Shown piece after piece: positions 42,144-51,419 of a stretch of 64,000 nt of DNA; positions within the stretch are counted from its first letter, which is position 1, and each line of letters opens with the position of its first letter. A program made the position numbers and the translations under genes. The DNA is from Bog-159 sp963756605. Lineage in GTDB: Bacteria; Acidobacteriota; Terriglobia; Bryobacterales; Bryobacteraceae. The stretch covers positions 742,578 through 806,577 of the forward strand of contig CAVWOT010000012.1 in the NCBI GenBank assembly GCA_963756605.1, written 5' to 3'. A model generated the notes under the pieces. The model was not told the DNA's origin. It made no database searches and was given only the letters and a program-made list of their open reading frames with translations.

Positions 42144-44330
42144 TCACGGCAGACGCTCCACCGTCAGCATCGTGCTGTCGAAATCGCCTGTCAGCCTGAG
42201 CTCCAGCCCGTGGTTCATCAGGTAAGAGCCACTAGCGGTTTCCGGCTTGCCGGTCAGTTTGTCGTCGATGGGGGTGATCCGGTATACGGCGTGTTCGTCC
42301 AACCCGCGCAGATACACGATGGGCATCGGGCGCAAATACTGCTGCGAGTGCAGAAACGCGAATAGCACGGCCTGTTTGCCATCCTGCGCCACGTACAGGT
42401 TGGCGGTGAACTCCCCTTCCCGCGGCGAGAAGAGCCGGTAGAGATTGCCCTGCTGCACCGTGGCGCGGATCTGCTTGTCGATGCCCACCATGCGCGATGC
42501 CAGGGAGAAGTCCGCGTCCGTCCAGTGGTTCAGGTTCGACCCGATGCCCAGCGATCCCTGCATCGCCACCAGAAAACGGTACTTCAGCGGGGTGCTTCGT
42601 CCGTTCAGGTTGGGAACGTCGGTCACCCACGCCATCATTACCTTGGGGGCGTAAGCGTTAGTGAAGCCCTCCTGTATGCGCAGCCGGTCGAAGGCCTCCG
42701 TATTGTCGGACGTCCAGACCTCGTCCACGCGCTTCAGGATGCCCAGGTCTACACGGCCGCCGCCTCCCGAACACGATTCGATTTCCAGACCTGGATGTTT
42801 GGCCCGCAAGCGGTCGATGACGTTGTACACGTTGTCCACATACTTGACCCAGATCTGCTTCTGCTCGGCGACGGCCACTTCCGGCCAGCCCGGCTCGCCG
42901 AAGTGGCGGTTCATATCCCACTTCAGAAACTCGATGTGATTTTCCGACACCAGCTTCTCGAGCACCGTGAAGATGTGATCGCGCACCTCGTCGCGCGCCA
43001 TGTTCAGAATGAGCTGATTGCGGGCTTCCGAGCGCGGCCGGTCGTTGAAGTGCATGGCCCAGTCGGGATGCGCGCGGTACAGGTCGCTGTCGGGATTGAC
43101 CATCTCCGGCTCGACCCACAACCCGAATTTCATGCCCAGGCCGTTGACATAGTCGATCAACCCCTTCAAACCGTGCGGAAACTTCTGCGGGTTGACGGTC
43201 CAATCGCCCAGGCCGGCGTGATCGTCGTTGCGTTGGCCAAACCAGCCATCGTCCATCACGAACAATTCCACACCGATCTTGGCGGCCTTATCGGCGAGCT
43301 GCTTCTGGCCCGCTTCGTTCACGTTGAAGGTGGTGGCTTCCCAGGAATTGTAGAGCACCGGGCGAGGGTGCGGCGCGGCGCGGTCGGGCAGGATTTCCTC
43401 GCGTTCGAAGGCATGCATGATCCGCGAGCATTCGCCGAAACCTTGGTCAGTGAAGCCGCCGTAAAAGGCCGGCGTTTCCAGGCTCTCGCCAGGCTTGAGC
43501 AGGTAGCCGAAATCGAAATCGTTGAAGCCGCCAGTGACTCGTACCTGCTGGGCAGGCGTCTCCTCCACCACCAGTTTCCAGTTGCCGCTCCAACCGATCG
43601 CGCCGAACCAGACGCGGCCGTGCTCTTCATCCGCGTTGCCCATCTCTGAAGGCCCCCCGTCCAGCGCGAACCACGGATTCAGAAAGTGGCTGGTATTGCC
43701 GCGGCGGCTTTCGAGCACCTTCTTGCCAGGCTCGACCGGCTCGCGGCGAAGCTGTGTTTCGCCCGCCCAACGCCCGGTCAGATAGCTCAACCGGTAACCC
43801 TCGCCCGCGGGCACGTACCATACGCCCGACTGCGCGCTTTCGACCATCACGGGCTGGCCGGTCTGATTGCGGATGATCGAGCGCTTCTCCACGATGCCCG
43901 ATCGAGCGTAGACGCGGTACAGCAAATCGACCGTCAGGGCGTAGCGGATATCCTTGGTGTGGATCTCCAGCGTGTCGCCGCGCATTTCGTGGGAAACATA
44001 GCCGAGCACCAGGTCGCGCGTGCCATCGGCCAGCGTCACTTTGACGCATGGCTCGTTGTACCGGAGGCCGCCCCAGCCAGGATATTCTTCGTTGGTCATG
44101 GTTTCGCGCGAATCGAAGGAGGCGTGCTCGGGGGCGGTGTGCGCGGGCGCGAGGTCGTCGTCGCGCAGCAGTTTCTTGCCCCAATAGACGTTCTGGAGGC
44201 TGTTCTGTTCGTTGATGCCGAGCACGTAGGAAGTGCGGTCGGTCTCCATCACCCACAGCTTCTTGGCGGGCAGGAAGCGCACTTGGGCGAGCATGGGGAG
44301 CGCAAGGAATAGCGTGACAATAAGCTTCAT
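42144..44330 (-). CDS. Alpha-galactosidase, GH36, exported
   Basis: Removes terminal alpha-D-galactose. The 728-residue protein has a signal peptide (MKLIVTLFLALPMLA) and an N-terminal beta-supersandwich (about 20-310). The GH36 barrel follows, with PVLYNSWEATTFNVNE, FVMDDGWFGQRNDDHAGLGD and GLWVEPEMVNPDSDLYRAHP. Nucleophile Asp lies in EFLKWDMNRHF, ESCSGGGGRVDLG binds substrate, and acid/base Asp lies in VWTSDNTEAFDRLR. A small C-terminal sandwich closes the protein. All catalytic residues are present. It is monocistronic. Its likely role is release of alpha-galactose from plant oligosaccharides or galactomannan, perhaps serving the same nutrition as the 51-62 kb locus. Confidence 0.95.
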   Translation of the reverse strand: MKLIVTLFLALPMLAQVRFLPAKKLWVMETDRTSYVLGINEQNSLQNVYWGKKLLRDDDLAPAHTAPEHASFDSRETMTNEEYPGWGGLRYNEPCVKVTLADGTRDLVLGYVSHEMRGDTLEIHTKDIRYALTVDLLYRVYARSGIVEKRSIIRNQTGQPVMVESAQSGVWYVPAGEGYRLSYLTGRWAGETQLRREPVEPGKKVLESRRGNTSHFLNPWFALDGGPSEMGNADEEHGRVWFGAIGWSGNWKLVVEETPAQQVRVTGGFNDFDFGYLLKPGESLETPAFYGGFTDQGFGECSRIMHAFEREEILPDRAAPHPRPVLYNSWEATTFNVNEAGQKQLADKAAKIGVELFVMDDGWFGQRNDDHAGLGDWTVNPQKFPHGLKGLIDYVNGLGMKFGLWVEPEMVNPDSDLYRAHPDWAMHFNDRPRSEARNQLILNMARDEVRDHIFTVLEKLVSENHIEFLKWDMNRHFGEPGWPEVAVAEQKQIWVKYVDNVYNVIDRLRAKHPGLEIESCSGGGGRVDLGILKRVDEVWTSDNTEAFDRLRIQEGFTNAYAPKVMMAWVTDVPNLNGRSTPLKYRFLVAMQGSLGIGSNLNHWTDADFSLASRMVGIDKQIRATVQQGNLYRLFSPREGEFTANLYVAQDGKQAVLFAFLHSQQYLRPMPIVYLRGLDEHAVYRITPIDDKLTGKPETASGSYLMNHGLELRLTGDFDSTMLTVERLP

Positions 44331-44425
44331 GACGCGCTCAAGGTAGCACTTTGCGGGGAGGAACGAACGGGAGGATGGCCGGCTCTGAAACCGAACTCAA
44401 GCACCGCCGCACTGCAGGCTGGTTC

Positions 44426-44455
44426 TGTAAGGGCATGTAAGGGCATGTAAGGGCA
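44426..44455. repeat. 10-bp tandem repeat, three units
   Basis: TGTAAGGGCA three times in tandem, ending nine bases before the -35 region of the sigma factor promoter. Confidence 0.8.
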
Positions 44456-44464
44456 TCGAAATAT

Positions 44465-44492
44465 TTAGCAGGTAGCCGGAGTCTGCTATACT
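44465..44492 (+). promoter_or_regulatory. Promoter of the sigma factor-kinase pair
   Basis: TTAGCA (44465-44470) and TATACT (44487-44492) are separated by 16 bases, and GTG 44516 follows 23 bases later with AGAGG before it. Confidence 0.5.
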
Positions 44493-44515
44493 CGGCAGAG
44501 CCAGAGGATGCTGCC

Positions 44516-45115
44516 GTGCCGGATGGAGTCCCTCAAGCTGGCCCCCGCGAGGACGTTACCGAGTTGCTCCTGGCTTGGAGTGAAGGGAGGCATTCCGCCC
44601 TCGATCACTTCGTGGCCCTGCTGTGCCCCGAATTGCGCCGCATGGCGCATCACTACATGCGCGGTGGGCGGGACGGCCACACCCTGCAAACCTCCGCCCT
44701 GACGAACGAAGCGTACGTACGTTTAGTGGACTCGGCGCGCGTGAAGTGGCGGGACCGGGCCCACTTTCCGGCGGTGCCTGCGCAGTGGATGCGGCGCGTG
44801 CCGGTCGATTTCGCCCGCTCCCGACACTACCAAAAGCGAGGAGCCGGGGATCTCCCACTGCCACTCGGCGCCGCGCTCGATCTGCAACACATGCGCAGCC
44901 GCGAGTTGGTCAGGCTGGACGATGCCCTGGACGATCTGGCGGAGCTCTAACCGAGAAAAGCGAAAGTGATCGAGATGCGATTCTTCGGCGGATTGAGCGT
45001 AGAGGAGAGCGCCGCAGCGCTGGGAGTCTCGACGGGCACCGTTTTGCGCGACTGGCGGCTGGCGCGCGTGTGGTTGCATCGGGCGCTCAAAGGCGAGGCG
45101 CGGCATGCCGAATGA
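44516..45115 (+). pseudogene. Acidobacterial ECF sigma factor split by an in-frame stop
   Basis: From GTG 44516 the frame encodes sigma region 2 of the acidobacterial ECF type (TIGR02999). It reads VTELLLAWSEGRHSALDHFV, LTNEAYVRLVDSARVKWRDR and a VDFARSRHYQKRG block, ending DDALDDLAEL. TAA at 44948-44950 then interrupts. The same frame continues without shift as PRKAKVIEMRFFGGLSVEES and ALGVSTGTVLRDWRLARVWL to TGA 45113-45115; this is region 4 with its helix-turn-helix. One nonsense codon thus separates promoter-melting and -35-binding domains. Some normally conserved positions also differ (AHFPAVPAQ, where FFAVSAQ is usual). The kinase gene starts 11 bases before the end. A pseudogene, readthrough or two-piece sigma factor are the options; the first is most likely. 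Confidence 0.8.
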
Positions 45116-47984
45116 TGGCCTTGACAAAGTGGACGAGATCTACAGCGAGGCGCTGAAACTGGACGTCGCCCAGAGGAAAGAGTTTGTCCGGCTGGCCTGC
45201 GGGGATGACGCCAGGTTGCGGGCGGGGGTTGAGTCGCTGCTAGCTCAGGATGAACTGCTCGGCAGCTTCCTCGAAAAGCCTGCCATCGAGGCCCCCAGCC
45301 CGAACGAGGAGTCGCTCGTCGGCAAGATGCTGGGACCCTATAAAGTGGAGGCTTTGCTGGGCGCCGGCGGCATGGGGACGGTCTACCGCGCGCACGATAC
45401 CCGGCTGGGCCGCGCCGTGGCCATCAAGCTGGCGGCCAGGAAATTCAGCAGCCGCTTTCTAGTCGAGGCGCGCGCCGTGGCGGCGCTGAACCACCCACAT
45501 GTCTGCACCCTCTACGATATCGGTCCCCATTACCTTGTGATGGAACTGCTGGAGGGCGAAACGCTGGCCCAGCGGCTTCGGAACGGCGCTCTGCCCCTGG
45601 AACAGACCCTCCGGTATAGTATCGAGATCGCGGATGCGTTGGCAGCAGCCCACGCGCGGCGGATCATCCACCGCGACCTGAAGCCCGGCAACATCATGGT
45701 GACCGCGGCGGGGATCAAGGTGCTGGATTTCGGGCTGGCCAAGCTGCTGCCGTCGGCTGCGGCAGCGGTGGCCACGGGAGCTGAAGTGCCCACTGAGAGC
45801 GTGGAGCGCGTGCACGCTACAGACCCGGGCGTGATGGTGGGCACGGCGGCCTACATGTCGCCGGAGCAGGCGCGAGGTGGCGAGTTGGATGCGCGCACGG
45901 ATCTGTTCAGCCTGGGCGTGGTGCTGTACGAGATGACGACCGGAAAGCGGCCATTCGAGGGCAAAACGAATGCAGTGATCTTCGACGCCATTTTGAATCG
46001 GCCCGCTAAACCGGTGCGGCAGTTGAATGCTGAGCTGCCAGAGAAGCTCGACGAAATTCTCCATAAGGCGCTGGAAAAGAACCGGGAACTGCGATACCAG
46101 GACGCCAGCGACCTGCGGGCGGATCTGAAGTGGGTGGCTCTGCCGACAAACGCACTGCAACCGCATGGCTCGACGACGCGTCCAGTCAATGCTTTGCGCC
46201 CACCAGCGCGGGTGGTTCTAGCTGCTGTGCTGATATTGCTTGCGGCGCTCACCCTGGCCACTTGGATCTTTTGGCGCAGACCCGATCTTCAAACTCCCAC
46301 GGTGAAGGTAGTCCGAATCACCAACGATAGCCAGAAGAAATTTGAGCCTTGGGTGGCGAACATCGGATTTCCATTAACCACCGATGGGCCGCGGATTTTT
46401 TTTCCCGAGAATGTGCGTGGCTCCATGGTTATCAGGCAGGTGTCCTCCACGGAGAGTGAGACGGAGCGTGAGATCTTGCCCGTACCCGGCGTGCCCGACG
46501 GCGACGGGTCGTTTCCGACTGACAGTGACACCAGACACGGTGCGCTCCTTCTTACAAAAGTCACAAACCAATGCTGTGAACTGTGGACGGTACCAATACT
46601 CGGCGGCTCGCCTCGCCGTTTGGGTGAGTTCTTGGGTCGCGAAGGAGTATGGTCCCCTGACGGCCAGCAGATCGCATACATCGGTAACGACCATGGGCAA
46701 GATGGGTGCATCTTCGTTGCGCGGAGTGACGGCAGCGAATCTCGCCAGCTCGTGCCGCCTAACCCCTCCATTTCCGAGTCCACTTGGCTGCGTTGGTCGC
46801 CGGACGGAACTCACCTGCGCTTTACGGTCATCGATCCCAAAACCCACGCTGCTTCGCTGTGGGAGGTTGCTACCGATGGGGCCGGCCTGCGCCCGCTGCT
46901 TCCGGGATGGAGCCGTCCCAGCGCCGAATGTTGTGGCAGTTGGACGCCAGACGGCAGATACTTCGTGTTCGAATCCTGGCGCGACGGGCATTCTAACATT
47001 TGGTCGCTTCGTGAAAACCCAGGCATTCTGCATAAAGTTCCCATCCCTTTTCACCTGACCGATGGCCCACTCCTTTACCACACGCCGATTCCGGCCACGG
47101 ATGGCAAGAGTATTTTCGTGGTGGGCATTCAGGAGCGCGGCGAGCTGATCAAGTTCGATGCAAAGTCGCGACAATTCATGCCCGTGCTGGCCGGCATCTC
47201 AGTGGGCCAGTCGGACTATTCCCGCGACGGGTCATGGGTGGCTTATACCACTTATCCCGACAACATCCTCTGGCGAAGCCGTACCGATGGCACTCAACGA
47301 TTGCAGCTTACGGGTCCTGGCATGGAGGCCGGTGTGCCGCGCTGGTCTCCTGACGGGAAGGGGATTGTTTTCGCCGCCCGGAAACCTGGCAAGCCGTGGA
47401 GCATATACACCATTGACTGGTCGGGAGGACACCCAAAGCCATTAACCGAGGAAGGCTTGGACGAGGCATTTCCCGACTGGTCTCCGGATGGCAGGCGGCT
47501 TGCCTTTTGCCGTTTGCCATTCTCGGCCGCCACTGAGGAGCTGGCTGTCCGAATCCTGGACCGGCGAACACGGCAACTTTCTACTCTCCGCCGTTCCCTT
47601 GGTCTATTCTTCCCCCGCTGGTCCCCCGATGGTCGTTACCTCGCTATGTCAAGCAAATCGGCAGATGGCTTCAAAATAGTGCTTTTCGATTTCGATGACT
47701 CCAAATGGGTGGACGTCGCTTCGGCAGAGACATTCGTCCGTGTGGCCTGGTCACGGAATGGCCGGTACCTTTATTATTATGATTACCCACGGCAAGTTCC
47801 GACTGTGTGTCGAGTGCGGATCAGCGACCACAAGGTCGAGCAGGTCGTAAAGCTCGCGGATATGACGTTATTAACCTCCGACTTAGGTCTGGGGTCCATT
47901 GGCCTCGCGCCTGACGATTCGCCTATAGCAGTGCGTGACGTTGGCAGCCAGGAGCTATATGCGCTGGAATTTAAGTTTCGATGA
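45105..47984 (+). CDS. Ser/Thr protein kinase with C-terminal beta-propeller
   Basis: A 959-residue membrane kinase. The short N-terminal region (1-75) is typical of acidobacterial kinases linked to ECF sigma factors. The kinase domain (about 77-340) has LLGAGGMGTVYRA, AVAIKLA, the HRDLKPGNIMV catalytic loop, VLDFGLAKL and GTAAYMSPEQARGGELDART, all catalytically competent. A membrane helix follows (VVLAAVLILLAALTLATWIF, about 370-388). The extracytoplasmic part (about 400-959) consists of PD40/TolB-like propeller blades with repeated WSPDGRYLAFS-type signatures (WSPDGQQIAYIGND, WSPDGTHLRFTVID, WSPDGKGIVFAARK, WSPDGRRLAFCRLP, WSPDGRYLAMSSK). It probably senses an external signal. It overlaps the broken sigma factor gene by 11 bases; its own reading frame is intact. 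Confidence 0.93.
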   Translation: MPNDGLDKVDEIYSEALKLDVAQRKEFVRLACGDDARLRAGVESLLAQDELLGSFLEKPAIEAPSPNEESLVGKMLGPYKVEALLGAGGMGTVYRAHDTRLGRAVAIKLAARKFSSRFLVEARAVAALNHPHVCTLYDIGPHYLVMELLEGETLAQRLRNGALPLEQTLRYSIEIADALAAAHARRIIHRDLKPGNIMVTAAGIKVLDFGLAKLLPSAAAAVATGAEVPTESVERVHATDPGVMVGTAAYMSPEQARGGELDARTDLFSLGVVLYEMTTGKRPFEGKTNAVIFDAILNRPAKPVRQLNAELPEKLDEILHKALEKNRELRYQDASDLRADLKWVALPTNALQPHGSTTRPVNALRPPARVVLAAVLILLAALTLATWIFWRRPDLQTPTVKVVRITNDSQKKFEPWVANIGFPLTTDGPRIFFPENVRGSMVIRQVSSTESETEREILPVPGVPDGDGSFPTDSDTRHGALLLTKVTNQCCELWTVPILGGSPRRLGEFLGREGVWSPDGQQIAYIGNDHGQDGCIFVARSDGSESRQLVPPNPSISESTWLRWSPDGTHLRFTVIDPKTHAASLWEVATDGAGLRPLLPGWSRPSAECCGSWTPDGRYFVFESWRDGHSNIWSLRENPGILHKVPIPFHLTDGPLLYHTPIPATDGKSIFVVGIQERGELIKFDAKSRQFMPVLAGISVGQSDYSRDGSWVAYTTYPDNILWRSRTDGTQRLQLTGPGMEAGVPRWSPDGKGIVFAARKPGKPWSIYTIDWSGGHPKPLTEEGLDEAFPDWSPDGRRLAFCRLPFSAATEELAVRILDRRTRQLSTLRRSLGLFFPRWSPDGRYLAMSSKSADGFKIVLFDFDDSKWVDVASAETFVRVAWSRNGRYLYYYDYPRQVPTVCRVRISDHKVEQVVKLADMTLLTSDLGLGSIGLAPDDSPIAVRDVGSQELYALEFKFR

Positions 47985-48201
47985 GCGAGCGCAGGCATCG
48001 ATGAACCGATGGCACTAACCGCGCTTCATGGTGCCATGGCGAAGTCGTCCGAGCACCGGCATATCGCTGCGTGCCAGTTTATCCGCCAGTTTATCCAACA
48101 TGGAAGCCGATGGGGCCATCTGCGCGAGACCCGGAAAGGTCGCGGAACAGTTCGGCCATCCGTTTATGGACCGCAAAGAATCCATCGCGGCAAGCTTTTC
48201 C

Positions 48202-48230
48202 TTTACACTAGGCCTAGACTGTGATATATA
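48202..48230 (+). promoter_or_regulatory. Promoter with palindromic spacer
   Basis: TTTACA (48202-48207), a 17-base spacer and TATATA (48225-48230). The spacer contains the perfect palindrome CTAGGCCTAG (48208-48217), a likely regulator site. It would drive the two TIGR03803 genes with a leader of about 185 bases. Confidence 0.5.
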
Positions 48231-48423
48231 TTTCAACACTGTGAACACGGACGGGCAGTTCGGCCGGAGGCGCACGCGGATCATTGAAATCCGGCGGTGC
48301 GCGGTTCAGGGAGTGCTGGGGCAGCAACTCGCGGCTAGGTCTGGCGCGATTGGGACACCAGGGGCACTGGCTGCAAACACTACGAGGTGGTCAGACCGCT
48401 CCGCGGAGGTGCTAGTGAATACA

Positions 48424-49746
48424 ATGAGTAGCAGGCGGAAAATAGGCTATAAGGGCCGTACGGGCGCCACGCGGACCAATCCATGGCGGAGCATCAGTCT
48501 CCTGTGCCTGCTGGCCGCCGCGATCTCAGTTGGCTCGCCCGCACAGACTTTCACCACGCTGTACAGCTTTACGGGTGGCGCCGATGGAGGCTCCCCGCAA
48601 TATGGAGGCCTGATCGCGGACAGCGCAGGCAATCTGTATGGGACGACCATTTCCGGCGGCGACTTCACTTGTCCTATCGAGGGGAACGGCTGCGGCGTAG
48701 TCTTCAAGTTCGACCTCTCAACCAACCAGGAGACGGCCCTGTACGCCTTCACGGGTGGAGACGATGGAGCCCAGCCTTGGAGCGGATTGATCCTCGATAG
48801 TAAGGGCAACCTGTTTGGCACCGCCGCTTTCGGCGGAGAATTCGGGCAGGGGGTAATCTTCGGGATGAACGCATCCGGTAAGCTGACGGTCCTGCATCCC
48901 TTTCGCAGCGGCAACGGCGAGAACCCCACCGGCGACCTGATCCTGGACAAAGACGGTAACCTCTACGGCACGACTGTCGACGGTGGTAATCCCGACGATT
49001 GCTCCGGACTCGGCTGCGGGGTGATCTTCAAGAAGCCAGCCTCGGGTAAACTGGAGGTGCTGCACCGGTTCGCTTATACGGGTTCAGCGGGTGGCGCCAA
49101 TCCTACACACGCCGTGACCATGGATGCGGCAGGCAATATTTACGTCACCACGGAGAACGGCGGCCCGTCTTTGTGCTCCAGCGATGAATCCCAGGAAGCC
49201 GTGACAATGGTCGCCAAAGGTTGCGGAGAAATCTTGCGGCTGGATCCCACCGGCAAGAACACGGCGCACTACGGGCTTATCCCGTTAAACGGCGTGGACC
49301 CCCGCTCCTCACTAATCCTGGATTCGGCGGGTAACTTGTACGGCACCACTTTCTATGGCGGCCAATACGGCTTCGGGACCGTATTCATGTTGGATCCGGA
49401 AGACCAGCTAACCGTGCTCTATCCCTTCCAGGGCCTTGGGGATGGGGGACACCCGTGGGGCGGTGTGGTGCGCGACGCGGCTGGGAACTTATACGGCACA
49501 ACTTACTCAGACTACTTAGGCACCACCACCGGCTGCCTCTGCGGAACGGTCTTTAAGTTAGACTCACAGGGCAACTATACCGTGCTGCACACATTCAAAT
49601 CCGATGACGGCGCGCATCCCAAGGCGCCCCTGCTTCTCTACCAAGGCGCCCTGTACGGCACTACCAGCGAAGGCGGCAGCTCCCATATGGGCACTATCTT
49701 TCGGATTACCCTGCCGTCGGCCGGGCCGGATGATAATTCGAGGTAA
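48424..49746 (+). CDS. Secreted Gloeo_Verruco-repeat protein (first of two)
   Basis: About 440 residues. A basic N-terminus is followed by a signal segment (SISLLCLLAAAISVGSPAQT). The rest is TIGR03803 repeats of about 50 residues with the pattern LYxFTGGADGGxP, GLIxDSAGNLYGTT, GGxxGxGVVFKxD; nine or so are visible (for example YSFTGGADGGSPQYGGLIAD and TVLYPFQGLGDGGHPWGGVV). The repeats predict a beta-propeller. Function is unknown. ATG 48424 is used; GTG 48415 in the same frame lies four bases after GGAGGT and is a real alternative. The open frame extends back to 48028 without features. It is separated from the next paralogue by six bases, so they form an operon. Confidence 0.8.
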   Translation: MSSRRKIGYKGRTGATRTNPWRSISLLCLLAAAISVGSPAQTFTTLYSFTGGADGGSPQYGGLIADSAGNLYGTTISGGDFTCPIEGNGCGVVFKFDLSTNQETALYAFTGGDDGAQPWSGLILDSKGNLFGTAAFGGEFGQGVIFGMNASGKLTVLHPFRSGNGENPTGDLILDKDGNLYGTTVDGGNPDDCSGLGCGVIFKKPASGKLEVLHRFAYTGSAGGANPTHAVTMDAAGNIYVTTENGGPSLCSSDESQEAVTMVAKGCGEILRLDPTGKNTAHYGLIPLNGVDPRSSLILDSAGNLYGTTFYGGQYGFGTVFMLDPEDQLTVLYPFQGLGDGGHPWGGVVRDAAGNLYGTTYSDYLGTTTGCLCGTVFKLDSQGNYTVLHTFKSDDGAHPKAPLLLYQGALYGTTSEGGSSHMGTIFRITLPSAGPDDNSR

Positions 49747-49752
49747 AAGGAC

Positions 49753-50991
49753 ATGTGGACTGCGAACTCCCGCTGGTCAGCGCTATGGGTTGCGCTAGTC
49801 GCTTCGATAATTTCCGCGTCTGCCGCGTCGGCACAAACGTATACGGTGCTGTACGAGTTTCCTGGAGGAACCGGCGGGGGAGATCCCGAGGCGGGCGTCA
49901 TCCTGGTCCCCCCCGGAGGCACTGGTGGAGGCGGCCTCGTTGGCGGATGCGGGCCGCATCCCTGCATCTACGGCACCGCTCTCGTCGGCGAATGCGGATC
50001 GCATCCGTGCGCCCTCGTGTACGGCCTGGGTGCCAGGCATACGCCCACCCAACTGGCCTCGGTTGCAGGAGCCGCCAACGGCGGACAGGTGACCTCGGGC
50101 GTGATCCTCGATGCGGCCGGCAATTTCGATGGAACCACGCCTCACGGCGGCAAGTTCAACCAAGGCCAGATATACCAAGTGGACAGTACAGGCCCCCCGA
50201 GGGTGCTGTACAGCTTCACAGGCTTAGCAGATGGCGGCCATCCCTATTCTGGCGTGGTAAGTGACCCCGAGGGGAATCTCTATGGCGTTACTGCGTCTGG
50301 TGGCGACAACCTGTGCCCGTTCGGCTGCGGCGTAATCTACAAGGTGGACATGTCGGGCCATGAGACTGTACTCTACCGTTTCCTCGGGGGCAGCGAAGGT
50401 TTTGCCCCCAATGCCGTAATACGTGATGCGGCCGGCAATTTCTATGGAACAGCAGCCGGGGGGACGTCCAATGCGGTGTGCCCGCTGGGTACATGCGGGA
50501 TTATTTTCCGATTGGATTCGAGCGGCAACTACACGGTGCTCCATACGTTCGCGGGGGGCACCGGCGACGGGGCCAATCCTTTTTCCGGCGTCATCCGCGA
50601 TCCGGCGGGCAATCTTTACGGCACCACCGAATATGGCGGCGCCTTGGGTCAAGGGGTGGTATACGAACTGGAACTGCCCTCGCGCAACCTGAAGCTGCTG
50701 CACAGCTTCAGCGGTGGAGCCGACGGGAATCTCCCCTTGGCAGGTCTCGCGCGCGACTCTCAGGGCAATCTTTACGGTACTAGCTCCGGAGGTGGGAGTG
50801 GGACGCCAGGCTACGGAATTGTGTACAAGCTGGATACCTCCGGCAATTTGACATCGCTTCATGATTTTAGCGGCGTGGATGGTGCCTACCCGTTCGCTGG
50901 CGTTACTCTCGATTCGACCGGTAATCTCTATGGCACCACACCCCTCGGCGGAGCCCACGGTAACGGCGTCGTGTTCGAGATCCAGCCATGA
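49753..50991 (+). CDS. Secreted Gloeo_Verruco-repeat protein (second of two)
   Basis: A 412-residue paralogue of the preceding gene, with a signal peptide (LWVALVASIISASAASAQ) and seven or eight TIGR03803 repeats (YSFTGLADGGHPYSGVVSDP, HTFAGGTGDGANPFSGVIRD, HSFSGGADGNLPLAGLARDS, HDFSGVDGAYPFAGVTLDST). ATG 49753 has AAAGGA five bases upstream. The first repeat is interrupted by a glycine-rich insertion with a duplicated LVGxCGxHPC unit (residues about 62-92) that other repeats lack. Two tandem paralogues suggest recent duplication followed by drift. The role is unknown, presumably extracellular binding. Confidence 0.85.
   Translation: MWTANSRWSALWVALVASIISASAASAQTYTVLYEFPGGTGGGDPEAGVILVPPGGTGGGGLVGGCGPHPCIYGTALVGECGSHPCALVYGLGARHTPTQLASVAGAANGGQVTSGVILDAAGNFDGTTPHGGKFNQGQIYQVDSTGPPRVLYSFTGLADGGHPYSGVVSDPEGNLYGVTASGGDNLCPFGCGVIYKVDMSGHETVLYRFLGGSEGFAPNAVIRDAAGNFYGTAAGGTSNAVCPLGTCGIIFRLDSSGNYTVLHTFAGGTGDGANPFSGVIRDPAGNLYGTTEYGGALGQGVVYELELPSRNLKLLHSFSGGADGNLPLAGLARDSQGNLYGTSSGGGSGTPGYGIVYKLDTSGNLTSLHDFSGVDGAYPFAGVTLDSTGNLYGTTPLGGAHGNGVVFEIQP
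49936..50030 (+). repeat. Duplicated palindromic unit inside the second repeat-protein gene
   Basis: Two related head-to-tail units (45 bases from 49936, about 50 from 49981) each start CTCGT(T/C)GGCG. Each contains a palindrome, GGATGCGG-G-CCGCATCC in the first and ATGCG-GAT-CGCAT in the second. They encode LVGGCGPHPCIYGTA and LVGECGSHPCALVYG and break a beta-propeller repeat. Confidence 0.7.
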
Positions 50992-51382
50992 GCTGCAGCG
51001 AGCGGCTTACGGCTGCGTCCGACGCGCGGCCAGGCCATATCATAGTTTGCGCCGGCATGTCATTTTGGCACAGTGGGAAACAGTCTGAGATCTGAGGGGG
51101 TTGGTGGTCGCGCCGGTCGGCCGCGACTGGAGTTCGGCTTTATGCGTCCGTTTCGAGGCGCGCGGTCTTCCAAACAGAGTGGCGCGGTTCCCGGAATGAT
51201 ATCGGTAATCCATGGCGGTGTAATGCCGAGTCGCTGCACCCGCCAGTTGGAGATGCGACCAGGGAGCGCGTTATCTGTGGCGGCGCGCTCCCCCCGGGGG
51301 ACTGCCGGCGACAGCTGTGGAGGACTTCAACTGGCCCCGGTTCAGCAGGGGCGGAACCGCGGCAGGGAGCCGGCGCTTTTTA
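50992..51382. other. Intergenic stretch, nothing recognised
   Basis: No coding frame with family features and no RNA gene is seen between the TIGR03803 genes and the fucosidase promoter. Confidence 0.5.
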
Positions 51383-51412
51383 TTGACAAACAGGCGAGAA
51401 TCCGGCTACCGT
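51383..51412 (+). promoter_or_regulatory. Promoter of the GH29 fucosidase gene
   Basis: A consensus -35 TTGACA (51383-51388), an 18-base spacer and a weak -10 TACCGT (51407-51412) that ends seven bases before GTG 51420. The transcript is probably leaderless. Confidence 0.5.
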
Positions 51413-51419
51413 ACCCTTC

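Noticed and set aside
42525..43649. 374-codon plus-strand frame opposite the GH36 gene
   Set aside because: Shadow of the GH36 catalytic domain, whose active-site residues are all intact on the other strand.
46921..46990. tRNA T-arm-like GTTCGAATCC
   Set aside because: It lies inside the kinase propeller coding sequence with no matching acceptor or anticodon stem.
48028..48423. N-terminal extension of the first TIGR03803 gene
   Set aside because: The frame stays open to 48028, but the extension has no features and would bury the signal peptide; a promoter and ribosome-binding site lie within it.
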